Assembly (NCBI RefSeq): GCF_963678635.1
Contig: NC_087067.1
Coordinates: 39,824,379-39,888,378 of the forward strand
Source: Symsagittifera roscoffensis
Lineage: Eukaryota; Xenacoelomorpha; Acoela; Convolutidae
Reading direction: 5' to 3'
DNA length: 64,000 nucleotides
Position 1 is the first letter of the stretch; each line of letters begins with the position of its first letter. Positions 1-12,088 of this stretch are shown in pieces. The position numbers and the translations under genes are program-made. Below the pieces are notes generated by a model. The model was not told the origin of the DNA. It saw only the letters and a program-made list of their open reading frames with translations, and searched no databases.

Positions 1-80
1 ACGGATCATGGTGGGCTTCGAACAAACGACCTTTCGGTTGAGAGGCGGAGACGTAATCAATTCACCACCGCTCCTCGATG
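1..80 (-). repeat. tRNA-like SINE head, fragment
   Basis: Read on the minus strand, this stretch has a B-box-like GTTCGAAGCC and, about 45 bases upstream, a GGTGGTGAATTGATTA segment that could be an A box. Spacing and order resemble the tRNA-derived head of a SINE and loosely match the clearer SINE at 54265-54467. The 3' part would lie outside the window, so neither tail nor target duplication can be seen. It does not fold into a clean tRNA by eye. Confidence 0.3.
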
Positions 81-589
81 AAGTTCAATACATACAGAAG
101 TGTAGTTTAAAACTACAGAAGTGAAGCTTTAAATTATCGGGACAGAAAAACGAAACTTAAAATTAATTCCAAACGCGTTTTTCTCAAATTGGGTTTTACT
201 CAAGACAAAACGTGAGGACAACAAATGTTGATAAGATTTTCACCAGAACTATTATGGTGCATTTTTTTCTCCGATACTCTCAACAAAATTTTACTCCAAA
301 AACCGGTCACTTTGGCTTTTTTAATGAAACAAGAGTTACGCTGAAATTACATTGTTAACTGACGAGAAAATTATATTAAAAAAAGCCTCTTACACAGCCC
401 AACAAAGCTTTAGCAAAATTTATTCTCCAAAAACCTGTATAAGAGAAAAAAAGTTTTAGTAAAAAAACCAAACTCTTTGCTTTAAAACAACTATTATTTA
501 ATTTGCGCAATTGCTTGGAGACTTAACCCTCATTTTTTCGGAATGTGTAAGAGGCTTATTTTGATGGAAAACGTTTTAAGCAACGCTTT
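81..589. other. AT-rich DNA, no gene seen
   Basis: No coding frame, repeat structure or RNA gene is visible here beyond A/T homopolymer runs. Confidence 0.5.
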
Positions 590-640
590 TCAATTGATTT
601 TTTTTGTTCATCTTTGGCCTAAAAAGAAACTAATTCCAAA

Positions 641-698
<58 letters not shown>

Positions 699-3220
699 TA
701 ACTTACGGTAGCTTCTTTAGATACATAACCGGGATTTCTATGGGCTTTTGCGAGGTAATGACCTCTATCAAAACTTGAAATGAACCTAACTATTGCATTT
801 GTTACAAAACTTACACAAAGAGGTTTTCAGTTGACTTTTGTTTTGATGTTTGGCCTAAAAAAAATATGAGTATCACTAATATCTAAAATTTCTGCACCTC
901 AAATGAATTCCTCTATTTTTTTTTTTCATGAATCCAAGTCACTATCTAATATGAATTTTACAATATAATTCCAACAGAAATTGGAAAATTGTTTTAGCGC
1001 AATTCTTTTGTGTTGCACAAAAAGCATTTCATTTCACTCTTATTTTCTTTCTAGGCCACACATCAGCGCAAGTAGTCAATTGAAAAACAATTCAAATTGT
1101 AAAAGTATCGAAACGAGAGCAATAGTTAGGTTTATTGAGCTTTGTTAATTTCTGATAGATTTCACTACCTTGCAAAAACCCATATAAGTACGAAATAGGT
1201 ATCTAAATGAGCTTAACTTTCCAAAGGTTTGTTTGTTTGCCTAAAATAATTGCCCCAAGAATACTGATAATAAATGTGACAATTGAATAAACTTTGCATA
1301 AAAAAACTTTTCGTCTCCTTTTGAACCCTATTTTTTTTAATTTAAAAGAGATCCCGTAAAATCAATTATTTGAGGAAAAAATATATCCTCAAAATAGTCA
1401 GACTTCAGTAGTTCTGACGAAATTTTTCTTAAGTCCCAAAACTTGCACAAATTTCCAAACGAGAATCAAAACGAGTTCATTCAGTTTTGTTCAAAATTTG
1501 ATAGATTTCATTTCTTTGAGGAAACCCATTTGAATCCGAGTAAGGTATAAAAATGAGCTTTATTTGTTTGGATATTCTACAGTTTATTAATGTTTAATAA
1601 TGGATTCAAATCATTTCGAATCTTAATATTTTTAGACTGGAATAGTCTTAAAACGAAAGCCAAAAGAATTGTAAAAACTAGCCCACATAAAAAACATTGA
1701 TAAATTATTCTTGGGACTGATAGTTTTTGTAAAACTTTCCTTTCTTTTTTTTTAAATATTTAACTTCAATATATACAGAAGTGTATCTCAAAAATGGTAT
1801 TGCATTTTTATACCACTAGAATTACAACTAAAGATTTTGAAATATAACTTACACTGTTTTTGCAGCCAAAACCAAGAAAGAACTGATTTGAAACTACTTA
1901 CAAACGAATTAGTTTGATCTAAAAATAAATTTAAGCAATCTACTTCAATCGACTCGAAATTTGAATCCAATTAATGTCAACTTTTTTGGTTTTAGAAATA
2001 ATAAAAAGATTCAAATTGACATAAATCTGTTATATCCACTTTTTTCATACTCAATTTTCTTCAGATTTTTTTCAGATTTTTTTTACTATCAAACAAAATA
2101 ATTGGAAAAATTTCAAGCAATGAATTGCAATTGATTTTTCGGATTCACCTTTGGCCTGAAAAAAAAACGTTGTCCAAAAATTAATGTTTTTAATTTTAAA
2201 CTGTGTTAAAATTGAATCGCGGTAGATCTTTTGGATACATCACTGTGATTTCTAGAAGTTTATGCAAGGAAGTGAATCTATCAAAACTTCAATGAAACTA
2301 AATGAGCCTTACTATTGCTTTTGTGTGGAAATTTGTACAAAAATTTTTTGATTCTAAGTTGACTTTTTGTTTTGATGATTGGCCTGAAAAAAAAATATGA
2401 TTATGACTAATATGTAGGTTTTCTGCACCTCAAATTAACTGCTCTAATTTTATTTTTTCAATATCAATCCAAGTCACATATCTAATTTGAATTTAACAAT
2501 ACAAATCCGAGTTAGGAATCTAAATGAGCCAAAATTGAAAAATTGATTTAGCGCAATTAATTTGCGTTGCACAATAAACATTTCATTTGACTCAAATTTT
2601 TTTTCTATGCAAACATCAGTACAAAATTTTAATTGAAAACAACTCAAAATTGTTAAAGTTTCGAAACGAAATTATTAAGTTTATTGAGTTTTCTTAAATT
2701 CTGATAAAATTCACTACCTTGCAAAAAATCCATATGAATTCGAATAAGGTATCTTACTGAGCTAAGTTTATGAGTGGTTTGTTTTCTTACAAACATGCGC
2801 CTAGAAGGTTGATAATGATTGAGATATTTGAAAAAGTTATGCATATTTTAGTTTTATGACTGCGTGAACCCTAATATTTTCAAAATTTGAAAAAGATCCC
2901 CTAACATCCATATTTTGAGGGGAAAATCTATCCTTGGATTACTTTAGTTCTGTGTAGTTTTGACGGAGATTTCTCTTAAGTCAAAACTGGCACAAAATTT
3001 GAAACAAGAGAATTAGTTATTTTATTCAGTTTTGTTGAAATTTGAACAGATTTCACTTCTTTGGGGGAACCCATATAAATCCGAGTTAAATATATAAATG
3101 AGCTTGCTTTATTTGTTTTTGTTTACAGTTTATAATATATCAAAAACGATTTAAATCATTACCAATCTCAAACTTGTCAGAGCGCAACAGTCTTAAACCG
3201 AAGGCCAAAAAGTGACAGCA
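590..3220. repeat. old direct duplication, two diverged ~1.1-kb copies
   Basis: The stretch from about 590 to 1670 is repeated in the same orientation at about 2115 to 3215. Shared landmarks in the same order are TTTGGCCT followed by a run of A, the string TTTCTGCACCTCAAAT (891 and 2420), and GTCTTAAA then GAAAGCCAAAA or GAAGGCCAAAA at the end. The copies differ by many substitutions and small indels, so the duplication is old. No coding signal was recognised in either copy. A (TA)n microsatellite lies in the first copy. Confidence 0.6.
646..695. repeat. (TA)n microsatellite
   Basis: About 25 uninterrupted TA dinucleotides. Confidence 0.95.
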
Positions 3221-5012
3221 GACTAAAAATTAAGCGTATTTTTTACAGTCTCAATTGCGTTTTTATCTAATTTTTCTTGACTAGTTGATCAAAAATTATT
3301 ATTCTCGTTTCAGTAATTGCCTTAAGATCTATTGAAAAACTATCCAGCCTGTCCAAGCAAAGTCCGTAAATTACATTTCCCAATATTCCAGTCTGAGTTA
3401 TCATATTGAGCGAAGCCTTTTTTCTCTCCAGAGCTTTGATGTGGCCCCAGTCTTTCAGCAGAAAGGTTGTGCAAGAGGTCAAGTGAGAGCTCGTCCTCAC
3501 ACATTATCATTGGTATGACATTAGATCAATTTACAATCTGATGTTCTCGATGTGAACGCCTTACCACTAGTTTATGCGAAGTTCAATGAGTTAATAAAGT
3601 TATCTTTTAAAATATATCTGCTGGCTCATTTTTGGTGGCTCATTTAGTAAGTTTATTACCAAAATTTAAAAATGGGCACGTTTTCAAATGAGTTGATCTG
3701 ATTTTTTCAAATCTTTTTTTTTGAAGATCTACTTGAAAAGTTATCCCGCTATGGTATCTACTTGAAAAACATCACCTCTTTAAAATTAGAATGTGGCAAC
3801 AGTAAAAGAATATGACAATTCTAACAATTTCTCCAGCTATGGCATCTACTTGAAAAACATCACCCTGTAAAAATAGAATCTGGCAACAAAAATAGAATAT
3901 GACAACTTCTTACCAAAAATGGCAATAGTAAATTATCACAGATTTTTCTAGTGAAAAATCTAAATTTATTGCGTTCTGATTTTTCAAAAAAAGCGGTGCT
4001 TTAAAAAAAATTGAACCGGAAGGGGAGAGAAATTGTTAAGTAGACTCCAATTTTTTTGTAAGCATGATAACGAAAACTGTATGCATTCATTCAAGCTTAA
4101 TTCAATTTTAATTCAATTTTACAAACTGATGTTTATGTGAATTACTGCGCGTATCTGGTTTTAAGGGACAAACCAAGACTTGAATGTTCTATCACAATGG
4201 AAAAAAAACTATAGCCAGAGAAAAATCAGATCAAAATAGCGATCAGCCAATCATTTTAGCCAATTCTCCCCCCCCCCCCCCCCCTCCCCAAAAAAAACTT
4301 GTAAAAATTGACAGAAATTGTTTCAAAACGCGAGTACATGAGTACTGGATAAATACAACACAGTCATTGTTGGTAAATCTCTTACAAGCTTTGATTTTTT
4401 TTTTCAATTCTTTTTGAGAACGATTTTTGGCTCGAAACAATAAAAAAACTTCAGTTTAAGTTTGCGCCATAGTGACTCAATTAAGCTTTTTTTCCTACAG
4501 GACCTTGAAAATTTATAGTTTTTGATTTTTCAAAAAAATTTATCGTCAAGGAAGCTCAAAATTAGTTAAATGAAGTAAATATTTTTAAAGTTCACACAAG
4601 TTTAGACTTAAGACTAATATCCGAAAGATTGCAACCTTATTTTCTCGAAACTGCGAAAAACTTTCGAAAATTTTTATGACTGAAAGAGCTTTAACTTGGT
4701 GTTTTCCTCGATACAGTCAGACTAATATTTGAGTGAACAGTATTTTGCACAGAAAAGAGTAAAAATCAAATACCTGCAGACAAAGTTGCTACACAGCTAG
4801 TTTCAGAGGTCGGTATAATTAAGGACAAAAATTGAATCATAATTTGATCAGTATTTGGGTTGCAACCTTGAAAGTGTAACATCAATGAAAATTGTAATGA
4901 CGGGACACTTTGACTGAATCATCAGTTGATATCGTTTTTCCTCTTAATTCAACTTTAGTTGCCATTTGACTTTGTGTGGTTTTTTAAACTTTGATTTCAG
5001 TGAAAACAAATT
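3221..5012. other. non-coding stretch with short repeats
   Basis: No gene recognised. It contains two copies of an ~85-bp tandem unit at about 3750-3912 (shared landmarks GCTATGG, ATCTACTTGAAAAACATCACC, TCTGGCAACA/TGTGGCAACA) and a poly-C tract at 4268-4289. Short open frames across the poly-C tract encode proline or glycine runs and are not genes. Confidence 0.5.
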
Positions 5013-5133
5013 GTCATCCGGCTGGATTGTCATTGACCAGTTGTTGTACATATTTACATTTTTTATATCTATATTATTGTACTGCAGGTCAACTGACCTT
5101 GAACAACACGGCCAGACCGTAAACATAGAGCAT

Positions 5134-6494
5134 CCCGTACCTAGTAATTGTTCTAATTCAGATCTGAAATAATATTTTTAGAGCTAATTTCAGTTCTGAA
5201 ATGGGTTGTGAAAATCGCGAGGCCAAACTGTGCATTCTCTGCATTGTAAGGGGATTCCGCAGCAGGCCAAAATCAGTTTTTTCGCGGAACCCGCAACGTT
5301 GTTACTTTTCTTTTATCTTCTTTGCTGTCTTGGATTTCACAAACAAATACTTAAAACATTGTACCTGTCAAAATCGACCCGAAAATAGGCGAATTTGCGA
5401 AATCCGCATTTTGTACTAGCGGAATCCAGAACATTTTGGGGATACCACAAACAAATAATAAGACATGTGTATAGTTACAATGTTGCGGTAGCTTTAAGCG
5501 GAATCCGCATATGTAAGTGGAATCCGCAAATTGTAAAAAGTATGCGCTTCGTTTGCAGATTCCTTTTAAACTTGTGGATTCCGCTTACATTTTGCTGAAT
5601 CCAGAACAACTAGCTATCCGCAACAAAAGAATCCGCAACAAAACAAATATGCCGACAAAATTTACGTTGCAGGTATTTGTAATGGGAATCCAATTACTCT
5701 ATGGAAATCCAGGAATACACAGACACAAAGATGTGCGCCTATCCAGTGCACAGTTTGGCCTGGTAATGAAATGTGAAGATAACGCTTCGATACTTTAGGA
5801 ATGGATCGTTTCAGATCTAATTTTATATCTGAAACTTTGCAATTCTTGGTTATTTCAGATCTGAAAAAATCTACTTCAGATCTAAATTCAGATCTGAAAT
5901 TTAGTTTTTCTTGATTATTTTAGATTTAAAAAACCGATGATTTTGCACAATGTTTGCTAGTTTTGATACTTTTGTATTTGATAGCTTCTGCTAACTACTA
6001 GCAGGAACTCTGCAAAATCACCAATACTGCCAAAACATGTTTCCCCACATGAGATATCCATTGAAAACGCATTAGTAGCGCATAAAAGTCAAAAAATGAA
6101 AAGGTCTTCTAACAGTTATTCAAACATTTTATCACAATTGAACAAGAAATTTAGTTCGACAAAAATAACTGTTTTTGTGTATATTTGGAAATTTTTTGCT
6201 ACTGCCGGTTAGTCTAAACACAAATGTGTATTGCAGAAACATCAAAAAACATAAACTCAATTGTTTGCTCGAAACGCATAAAATGAAATTTAAGAAAAGG
6301 ATTCTCAAATCTAGTTTCAGATCTGAAATTTTGTTTCCCAAGTTTATTTCAGATCTGAAAATTTGTATTTCAGATCTGAATTTTTTATTCAATATCTTAT
6401 CCAGATTTGAATTGAAGTGTTTCAGATCTGAGAATCAACTAATGAAAGGAATAAAGAGTTTCAGATCTTGCAGAGAAAATCCCCTGGTTACGGG
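5134..6494. mobile_element. 1.36-kb inverted-repeat insertion with AGATCT palindromes
   Basis: The insert begins CCCGTACC and ends GGTTACGGG, short terminal inverted repeats, and AT flanks both sides, consistent with a 2-bp target duplication. Both flanks carry clusters of the palindrome TTTCAGATCTGAAAT, with about ten AGATCT sites (around 5159, 5813-5895 and 6325-6465). The centre holds a different nested inverted-repeat element (5214-5768). No transposase was seen, so it is non-autonomous. Confidence 0.65.
5214..5768. mobile_element. nested MITE, TTACGAGG-type ends
   Basis: The left end reads CGAGGCCAAACTGTGCAT and the right end, inverted, reads TTACCAGGCCAAACTGTGCAC. The interior is dense in GCGGAATCCGC-like palindromes. 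The same ends occur at 23453, 45585-45774, 49139-50160, 51336-52372 and 56316-56507, defining a dispersed family. There is no transposase. Confidence 0.65.
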
Positions 6495-6618
6495 ATAGAA
6501 CGCTCAGAGCAACTATTAACAAATTACTTTTCAACTACACTTTTAATCTCGTCTGAGTAACCTGGATAGTTGTCAATCTGTACGGATTTTAAAGTTACTC
6601 ATACGTAGAGGTGTAACT

Positions 6619-6636
6619 TGGCGCAGCCAGCAGGAT
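6619..6636 (+). other. primer-binding site of family A (tRNA-Ser-like)
   Basis: TGGCGCAGCCAGCAGG directly follows the LTR. It resembles the complement of the 3' end of animal tRNA-Ser, the primer type of the Drosophila 17.6/297 group. Confidence 0.6.
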
Positions 6637-7775
6637 ATAAAAATTATTTTGGCAAAAGGCATCAGCAGAACCACAACTTAAGTGGTTCAAATGGGCAGTA
6701 CTGATGAAAATGGCTAGCCTTGCCAAAGACGGGATAGAAATACAGAACCTACTCGGAAGTAAAGCACCAGTCAACGATCCAACAGAACCAATATACGAAA
6801 TTGAATTAATCGATGAAACAGAAGCAGAATCCTAATGCAACAACTTCCCATGGGATAACTAAGTGAGGAGCTATATAATCCTCTGTTTAGGAGCGGAAGA
6901 ACAGCGTTAACTACAACAAAAACTCCTGGACTCGATATACAACCCGCAACTACCAAAGAACTGCTGCAAATGCTTGCAGACATTTTAATTACAACAACAA
7001 TAATAAATTTTGAAAGATACAATTTCTTATGCTGTCAAACAGCAAAAAATGGGTCATTAGAGTCATATCTACTAGAACAAGCATCACGTGCAGACTGCGG
7101 AGACAGATAAGATGAGTGGGATCAAGACGCGTTCACTGCTCACATGGCAAAAGAAAAGTTCGCGGAAGAGATATTAGCAGAAATAAGATCACAACAAGAC
7201 GCAACGAGTATGCAATTAAAAGGGGAATAGGAATCGAGCATAGCAAAACAATGCAAGCAAATCCATTCGGATCATCAACAATTTCCTCTACAATCAAACA
7301 GGAGCCCACGCACATTGACGTGGCAGATGAGTACAAATTGGATAGAGGTCGGGGTCTTGGTAGAGGCCGACAACAATTCCCAAGAGGAAATACCAGTTCA
7401 ACAGGGAAGCCAGGGCAAAACACGATACAATTGTGACAGACAAATTGGTTCCATCTACAATCATGCCCAGCAAAAGACAAATTTTATACCAAATGTGTAA
7501 TTAGAGGACGTTTTGCAAAAGCAGATCGACAAACGTCAACTATATGCAAGAATCAAACAGAAGCCAACGGGAGGTAGACGAGCATGAAGAAGCAACCAAA
7601 GATGACGAGAACGACCAGTAACCTACGCATAATTCACATCAATAAACAGATGGAAAGACATACCGCGAGACGATTTTACCGTATTAGCCATTTCAAAAAC
7701 ATCCGAAGTAAAACATACAAAAGATTCACAAAAAAAAGACTTAAACGACCACGTTGTAAAACAGAAAATAAGAAA

Positions 7776-7973
7776 AAACAACAATTCGCAATTGCAGATT
7801 CAGGAAGCCTAATGACTTTCTTCAATGAAAAAACTGCAAAAAGTCTTCAAACAAGATTCAAGTATCTCCCACCAGAAGATGCAGCAAGAAAATTGACATG
7901 CTACAACGTAAAACAAATCATCACGAAAAGACGGTTTTTCATTGCGGTAGAATCGGAATGCTGGACCATATAG
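7776..7973 (+). pseudogene. retropepsin-like protease remnant (family A)
   Basis: The frame reads QQFAIADSGSLMTFFN, matching the retropepsin context hydrophobic-x-DSG-(S/A). It sits between a basic, low-complexity gag-like stretch upstream and the reverse transcriptase remnant downstream, as expected in gypsy pol. The frame ends in a stop before the reverse transcriptase, so it is a fragment of a dead polyprotein. Confidence 0.5.
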
Positions 7974-8204
7974 TCCGCCCTATTCATAATTGGGGACGAC
8001 CAAAAAGCAAAAATATTTGGACGAAACAACCTTCCAAAAATTGACAACCGATTAGTTCAAGGAAAACCAAAACATAACCAACATTCAACACACAGGAAAG
8101 GGAAAATTCGAATCAAGAAACCAATTAATGTGTCATAGTGAAATTCCAACAGCTATGCGTAAAAATTGGAACATCAAAATATCATGTATTGAAAACACTA
8201 TCAA

Positions 8205-8709
8205 GGCAATCAACCCCAAACAACAAAATGGAGGAAGAAAGCCAATTCAACTCCAAAATCGCGTGGAGGAAGAATTGAACAAACTAATAGATTTGAAACA
8301 CATCGTCAAATTCGACAGATATTCGCACAATTTTTCTAGTCCGATCGTGATAAGGTAAAAAAGGATCAAATAGAAAAACTAGCGCTGGGTTCTAAGAAGA
8401 TTTTAACGAAATCAACCTCAAAGAAATATCAAATGCCAAACATCGAATTGCTAATCTAAAATAATGACCATGTCAACAAGACGAAAGAGAAAAAACCAAC
8501 AGCATTTTCAACTACTCATAAATCCTTTCGGATTCCGAAACAAAAAACAGTGTAACCTCAGCCTCATTGGTGTAAAATACCAATTCCAAAAGGAATTTTA
8601 CGCTCTCACAGACATGCCAGCCGAATTTCAAAAGGCAATACACCTCACATTTACGAGTTACGAAAACATATTCACATACTTATGCGACATACTCATTGTA
8701 ACAAAATAA
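8205..8709 (+). pseudogene. reverse transcriptase remnant (family A)
   Basis: Two frames cover parts of a gypsy-type reverse transcriptase. The first (to 8358) carries the N-terminal pattern VEEELNKLIDLKHI then SPIVI. The second (8464-8709) carries FYALTDMPAEFQKAI followed by a degraded catalytic box, YLCDILIV in place of YLDDILIV. Loss of one catalytic aspartate plus intervening stops and frame changes show that it is non-functional. The minus-strand fragment at 20824-21030 is a close relative. Confidence 0.7.
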
Positions 8710-8949
8710 ATGATGAAAACTTACCAAAATCATTCAATTCCAAAAAATGCAACCTCGCGTGTGATCAAGTCAATTGGCTCGGCTATCATGTCAATAGCCA
8801 AGGCATTGAGCCACTACATTGAAAGACAGACGCCGCAACACAAAAACTCAGATCAACAAAAAATTTCCAAAGAACTAAAAAGTTCAATGAGCTCAAAACA
8901 ACAGCATCTTCATTTGGGTCATTTGTGTCAGGGGCCGCCATAAAGAAAA

Positions 8950-9060
8950 TTACAGATGAAGTTTGGGTGGCAATATTTTACGCTTCCAGAGTTTCAAGAA
9001 AAATATTCCAGAAACGACCTAGAGTTGTTGGGGTTGTATGGGCAGGAGAATTTATTTAGA
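8950..9060 (+). pseudogene. RNase H remnant (family A)
   Basis: Across two frames the sequence reads FYASR, then KYSRNDLELLG, then VVWAGEF. This is the gypsy RNase H pattern with S-x-NDLELL. A frameshift splits it. Downstream to 11083 the element interior shows no recognisable integrase domain. Confidence 0.5.
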
Positions 9061-11083
9061 TCGCATCCGTCCTTGGCTGCAAACCTGCTCTCGATGGTTT
9101 TGAACAATATTATAATGTTAGTACCAATACTGTTAGAACACTATTATACTGTTTTATGTTTCACCGAAAAGTCACTGTTCGTAAAAAAAGTAGCGTCCAA
9201 AATGCATAGTCTATAAATTTAAATTTTCTCCGTTAACAGCAATGAATCTGATGTAGTGTTATTGAGCTGTAGAGGATGTTTCGCAAAAATTTGTTCAAAA
9301 CTGACAAAACTATTTTTGTTCCAGTGTCTTTTAAGAGTTGGATTTCCAGACCGGTATTTTTTCCCCAACGAGATGTTGTTACAGAAGAAAATACACATGT
9401 ATCGTTGGTTCACATGGAGGCTGATCAATTTTATTTCAAAATGATCACTTTCCTCATTGCTACAGTCTCCTTGAATGTCATTATCACTAGTAATGAGGAG
9501 CTGGTAGGCTCTACAGAATGGTCGGCAAATCAGATTGATAGTCGTTATTTTGGTTGAAAACCTGGCCTCTGTTCAACCTGTCACGGATTGAGATCCTTCA
9601 TTGTATCCTAATATATGCCTGACCATTCGCTGGGGATTTTTATTAATAAACTTTCTGTCTTCTCTTGACCTAATGCAACAGATTTGATAATTTCCACTAG
9701 TTCACCAACCACTAGTTCACCAAACAAATTAAATTGGTAATAAGCAGAAGACGCAGGAGAAGATAACAGAACCCACGAACTCAGCAGTCCAAAAGAAGAT
9801 GGGAACAATGACCACTTAACAGTAAACCAGGTGTGAGAATTAGAAAATTAAGTAAAAATATAAACAAAGAAACACATACAACAGGTAGCCAGAAAAACAT
9901 TAGGACTCGCCATAAAAGTGAAAGAACCAATAACATTGGAAAAAAATATAAAACAGTAGACGGGAAAATTTTGAAATATAAGCCATGCACGGCTTGGGTA
10001 CAGACACGAGGCAAACAACGTAGTTGGTTAGGAGCAGTGGACTTGCTTTCGTCTTAAATCCAAAAACTTCTGGACCATGCAGAACCTCACGACTGAGTGA
10101 TTATGTTGCAAACAAAAAAGCAGGACGTACAGGTCCATGCTTACGCTTTTTATTCATCGAACAACCGAACGCGCCCCAGCATCCGATGTTCACGGAAGAT
10201 TAGAAGATGGGACTGCGCAGGAAACTGTCCCGAAAGGAACAACTAACCCGCAGGGACTCCGAGTCAGAGATGAAATGGAAAAGTCAAACTGGCAAACGTA
10301 CGGGAGGGAAGCAAACTCCAAAAAAAGCAATGGGCATGACCATCAAAAATTCAGAGATTAAGAAAGCGGTGGACCCGGCACCATCCATCTTCGAGCGGGG
10401 ACTGGTTATAGACCAAGTCCGAGAACACGACACCCTCCCCCAAACGCATCGACGTCAACAAGACACCCCCACAGCCACATCCAGCCCAAATTTTATAACA
10501 AAATTGACACGGGCGAGACAGTCAACGTTGACTTAAAGTATTGGTTAACCCGATCCCAGTAAACAACATAGAGTGACAAAAAAAATTCACCACAACATCA
10601 TCTGAAAAACCAAATTGCGCCTCCCCAAAAAGTATATAGCAAACCTAGCAGCAAAAAGAGTTTTATTCATGAGATTGGATTCCAAGAAAACTCATATGAA
10701 TTTGTGATTTGCCTAAAAAACTTAGAAACCATCAAACCCAGGATTCAACTGAAAATATTAACATAGTGGACCTCGTATATTTGAAGGAAAGCCCGACGAA
10801 ATAGAAGAAAAACCTGATATAGGATATGGCAAAGAAAATAGAGAAAACGAGAAGAATCAGGAGAAAACGGCGGCCCAAGGCTAGTTCACCACAAGAGAAG
10901 AGCGCGAGAAGCAACAAGACGAAGAGGACGAAACAATCAAAACAAAGCAAGGCGAGGAAACGAAAGAATCAGCCTGAAGGGAACAGAATTAACAATACTA
11001 AGTCCCACGGGGACTCAAAACTCAATATCTGAAAACTCATTAAAAGAAGGACTCAAAACTCAATTTGATGCAATAGAGGGGAG

Positions 11084-11325
11084 TGTCATCCGGCCCGATT
11101 GGCATTAACCAGTTGATGTACTTATTTTTATATCTCCATAGTTGTACTGCAGATCAACTGACCTCGAAAAACACGGCCAGACCGTAAACATGGAGCATAA
11201 AATGCTCAGAGCAACGACTAATACATTATCTTTCAATAACTTTTTATTCTCGTCTGATTTACCAAGTTAGCTGCCAACCCGCACGGATTCTATAGTTACT
11301 CATACCATACGTAGAGGTATGAAAC
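11084..11325 (+). repeat. 3' LTR of family A
   Basis: Begins TGTCATCCGG after the purine tract AGAGGGGAG and ends near GTAGAGGTATGAAAC. It aligns end to end with the split left LTR. Confidence 0.75.
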
Positions 11326-12084
11326 AATTTATGAAATAAAACTTTGTTTTGAAGCAGTAATGATTTTTTCTTTTCAACTTGAATTTAGACTTTAAATCCA
11401 ATGCTGTCATGAATTAGAAGTTCAATTGTGCTCTTTGCTTGATGCCTCATGCTTGAAACATAAGTGTATGAATCATGCCTCGATACTTCATGCCTTGAAT
11501 CATAACTTGATTCTTGTTATCTTTTTGAACTTGAACGCCAATAAAAGCAGTCATGATTCCAAACACGAATGTTTCTGTTCAGTCATATCTTCATTTGACT
11601 CGAGTCTCAATTGATAATTAATGGAGAAACTTCGGTGCGGGTTGAAGTTCATGAAAGGTTATTTTTAACGCTTCGCAGTTTAAAAAATTTACATATCACT
11701 TCACATCTAACTCCTGTTTTCAGTTAACATTATTCATGAAAAAAAAATTAGTTGATCAGTAAAACCCCACAAAAAATAAATAGCTAAACTCCTTTTCAAA
11801 ACTCCGGAAACCTCTTCTTTTAACAAAATTGATATGAACAAAATTCTGTAAACAGTTGCTTCAACTGCGTCCAAATTTTACTTAAATAAATACTAGTATA
11901 TGTAGAATTTTCCAGCAAGAATTTTAACATGGTTCGTAGAACAATTAACTCTGCCGAATTTTCTAAATAACATCATATAAATTTAATTTTTAGCCTTTAA
12001 ATGATCGAGGTTTTGCTTATCTGATCAAAGTCTCGATAATTACCGAAAAAAAACATCAAAGTCGTCCTGTATTTTTTCGACAGG
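11326..12084. other. AT-rich DNA, no gene seen
   Basis: Nothing recognisable apart from a short stretch of diverged ATGCCTCATGCTTGAA-like repeats near 11440-11500. Confidence 0.4.
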
Positions 12085-12088
12085 CAAA

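Larger units (their letters stand above)
5013..6617 (+). repeat. 5' LTR of family A, split by an insertion
   Basis: The two pieces, 5013-5133 and 6495-6617, together align to the right LTR at 11084-11325. Landmarks are GTACTGCAG, ACACGGCCAGACCGTAAACAT, GCTCAGAGCAAC and CATACGTAGAGGT. The insertion point is seen by comparing GAGCAT...AGAACGCTCAG here with GAGCATAAAATGCTCAG in the right LTR. Confidence 0.8.
5013..11325 (+). mobile_element. decayed Ty3/gypsy-type LTR element (family A)
   Basis: The left LTR begins TGTCATCCGG at 5013 and ends near 6617; the right LTR is 11084-11325 (242 bp). With its later insertion (5134-6494) removed, the left LTR is about 240 bp, matching the right one. A primer-binding site follows at 6619 and a purine tract (AGAGGGGAG) precedes the right LTR. 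Pol remnants appear in the expected order: protease-like, reverse transcriptase, RNase H. All are split by stops and frame changes, and no intact integrase was recognised. The element is dead. A second copy of the family lies on the minus strand at about 18160-22683. Confidence 0.8.

Noticed and set aside
4184..4440. Frames with proline or glycine runs across the poly-C tract
   Set aside because: Homopolymer artefacts on both strands with no other coding sign.
7116..7500. Overlapping plus and minus frames, one Arg/Gly-rich
   Set aside because: Probably eroded gag of the family A element; too degraded to call a gene, and the minus frame is a shadow.
10137..11032. Basic frames near the 3' end of the family A element
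   Set aside because: Low-complexity Lys/Arg/Glu translations without integrase motifs; left as element interior.
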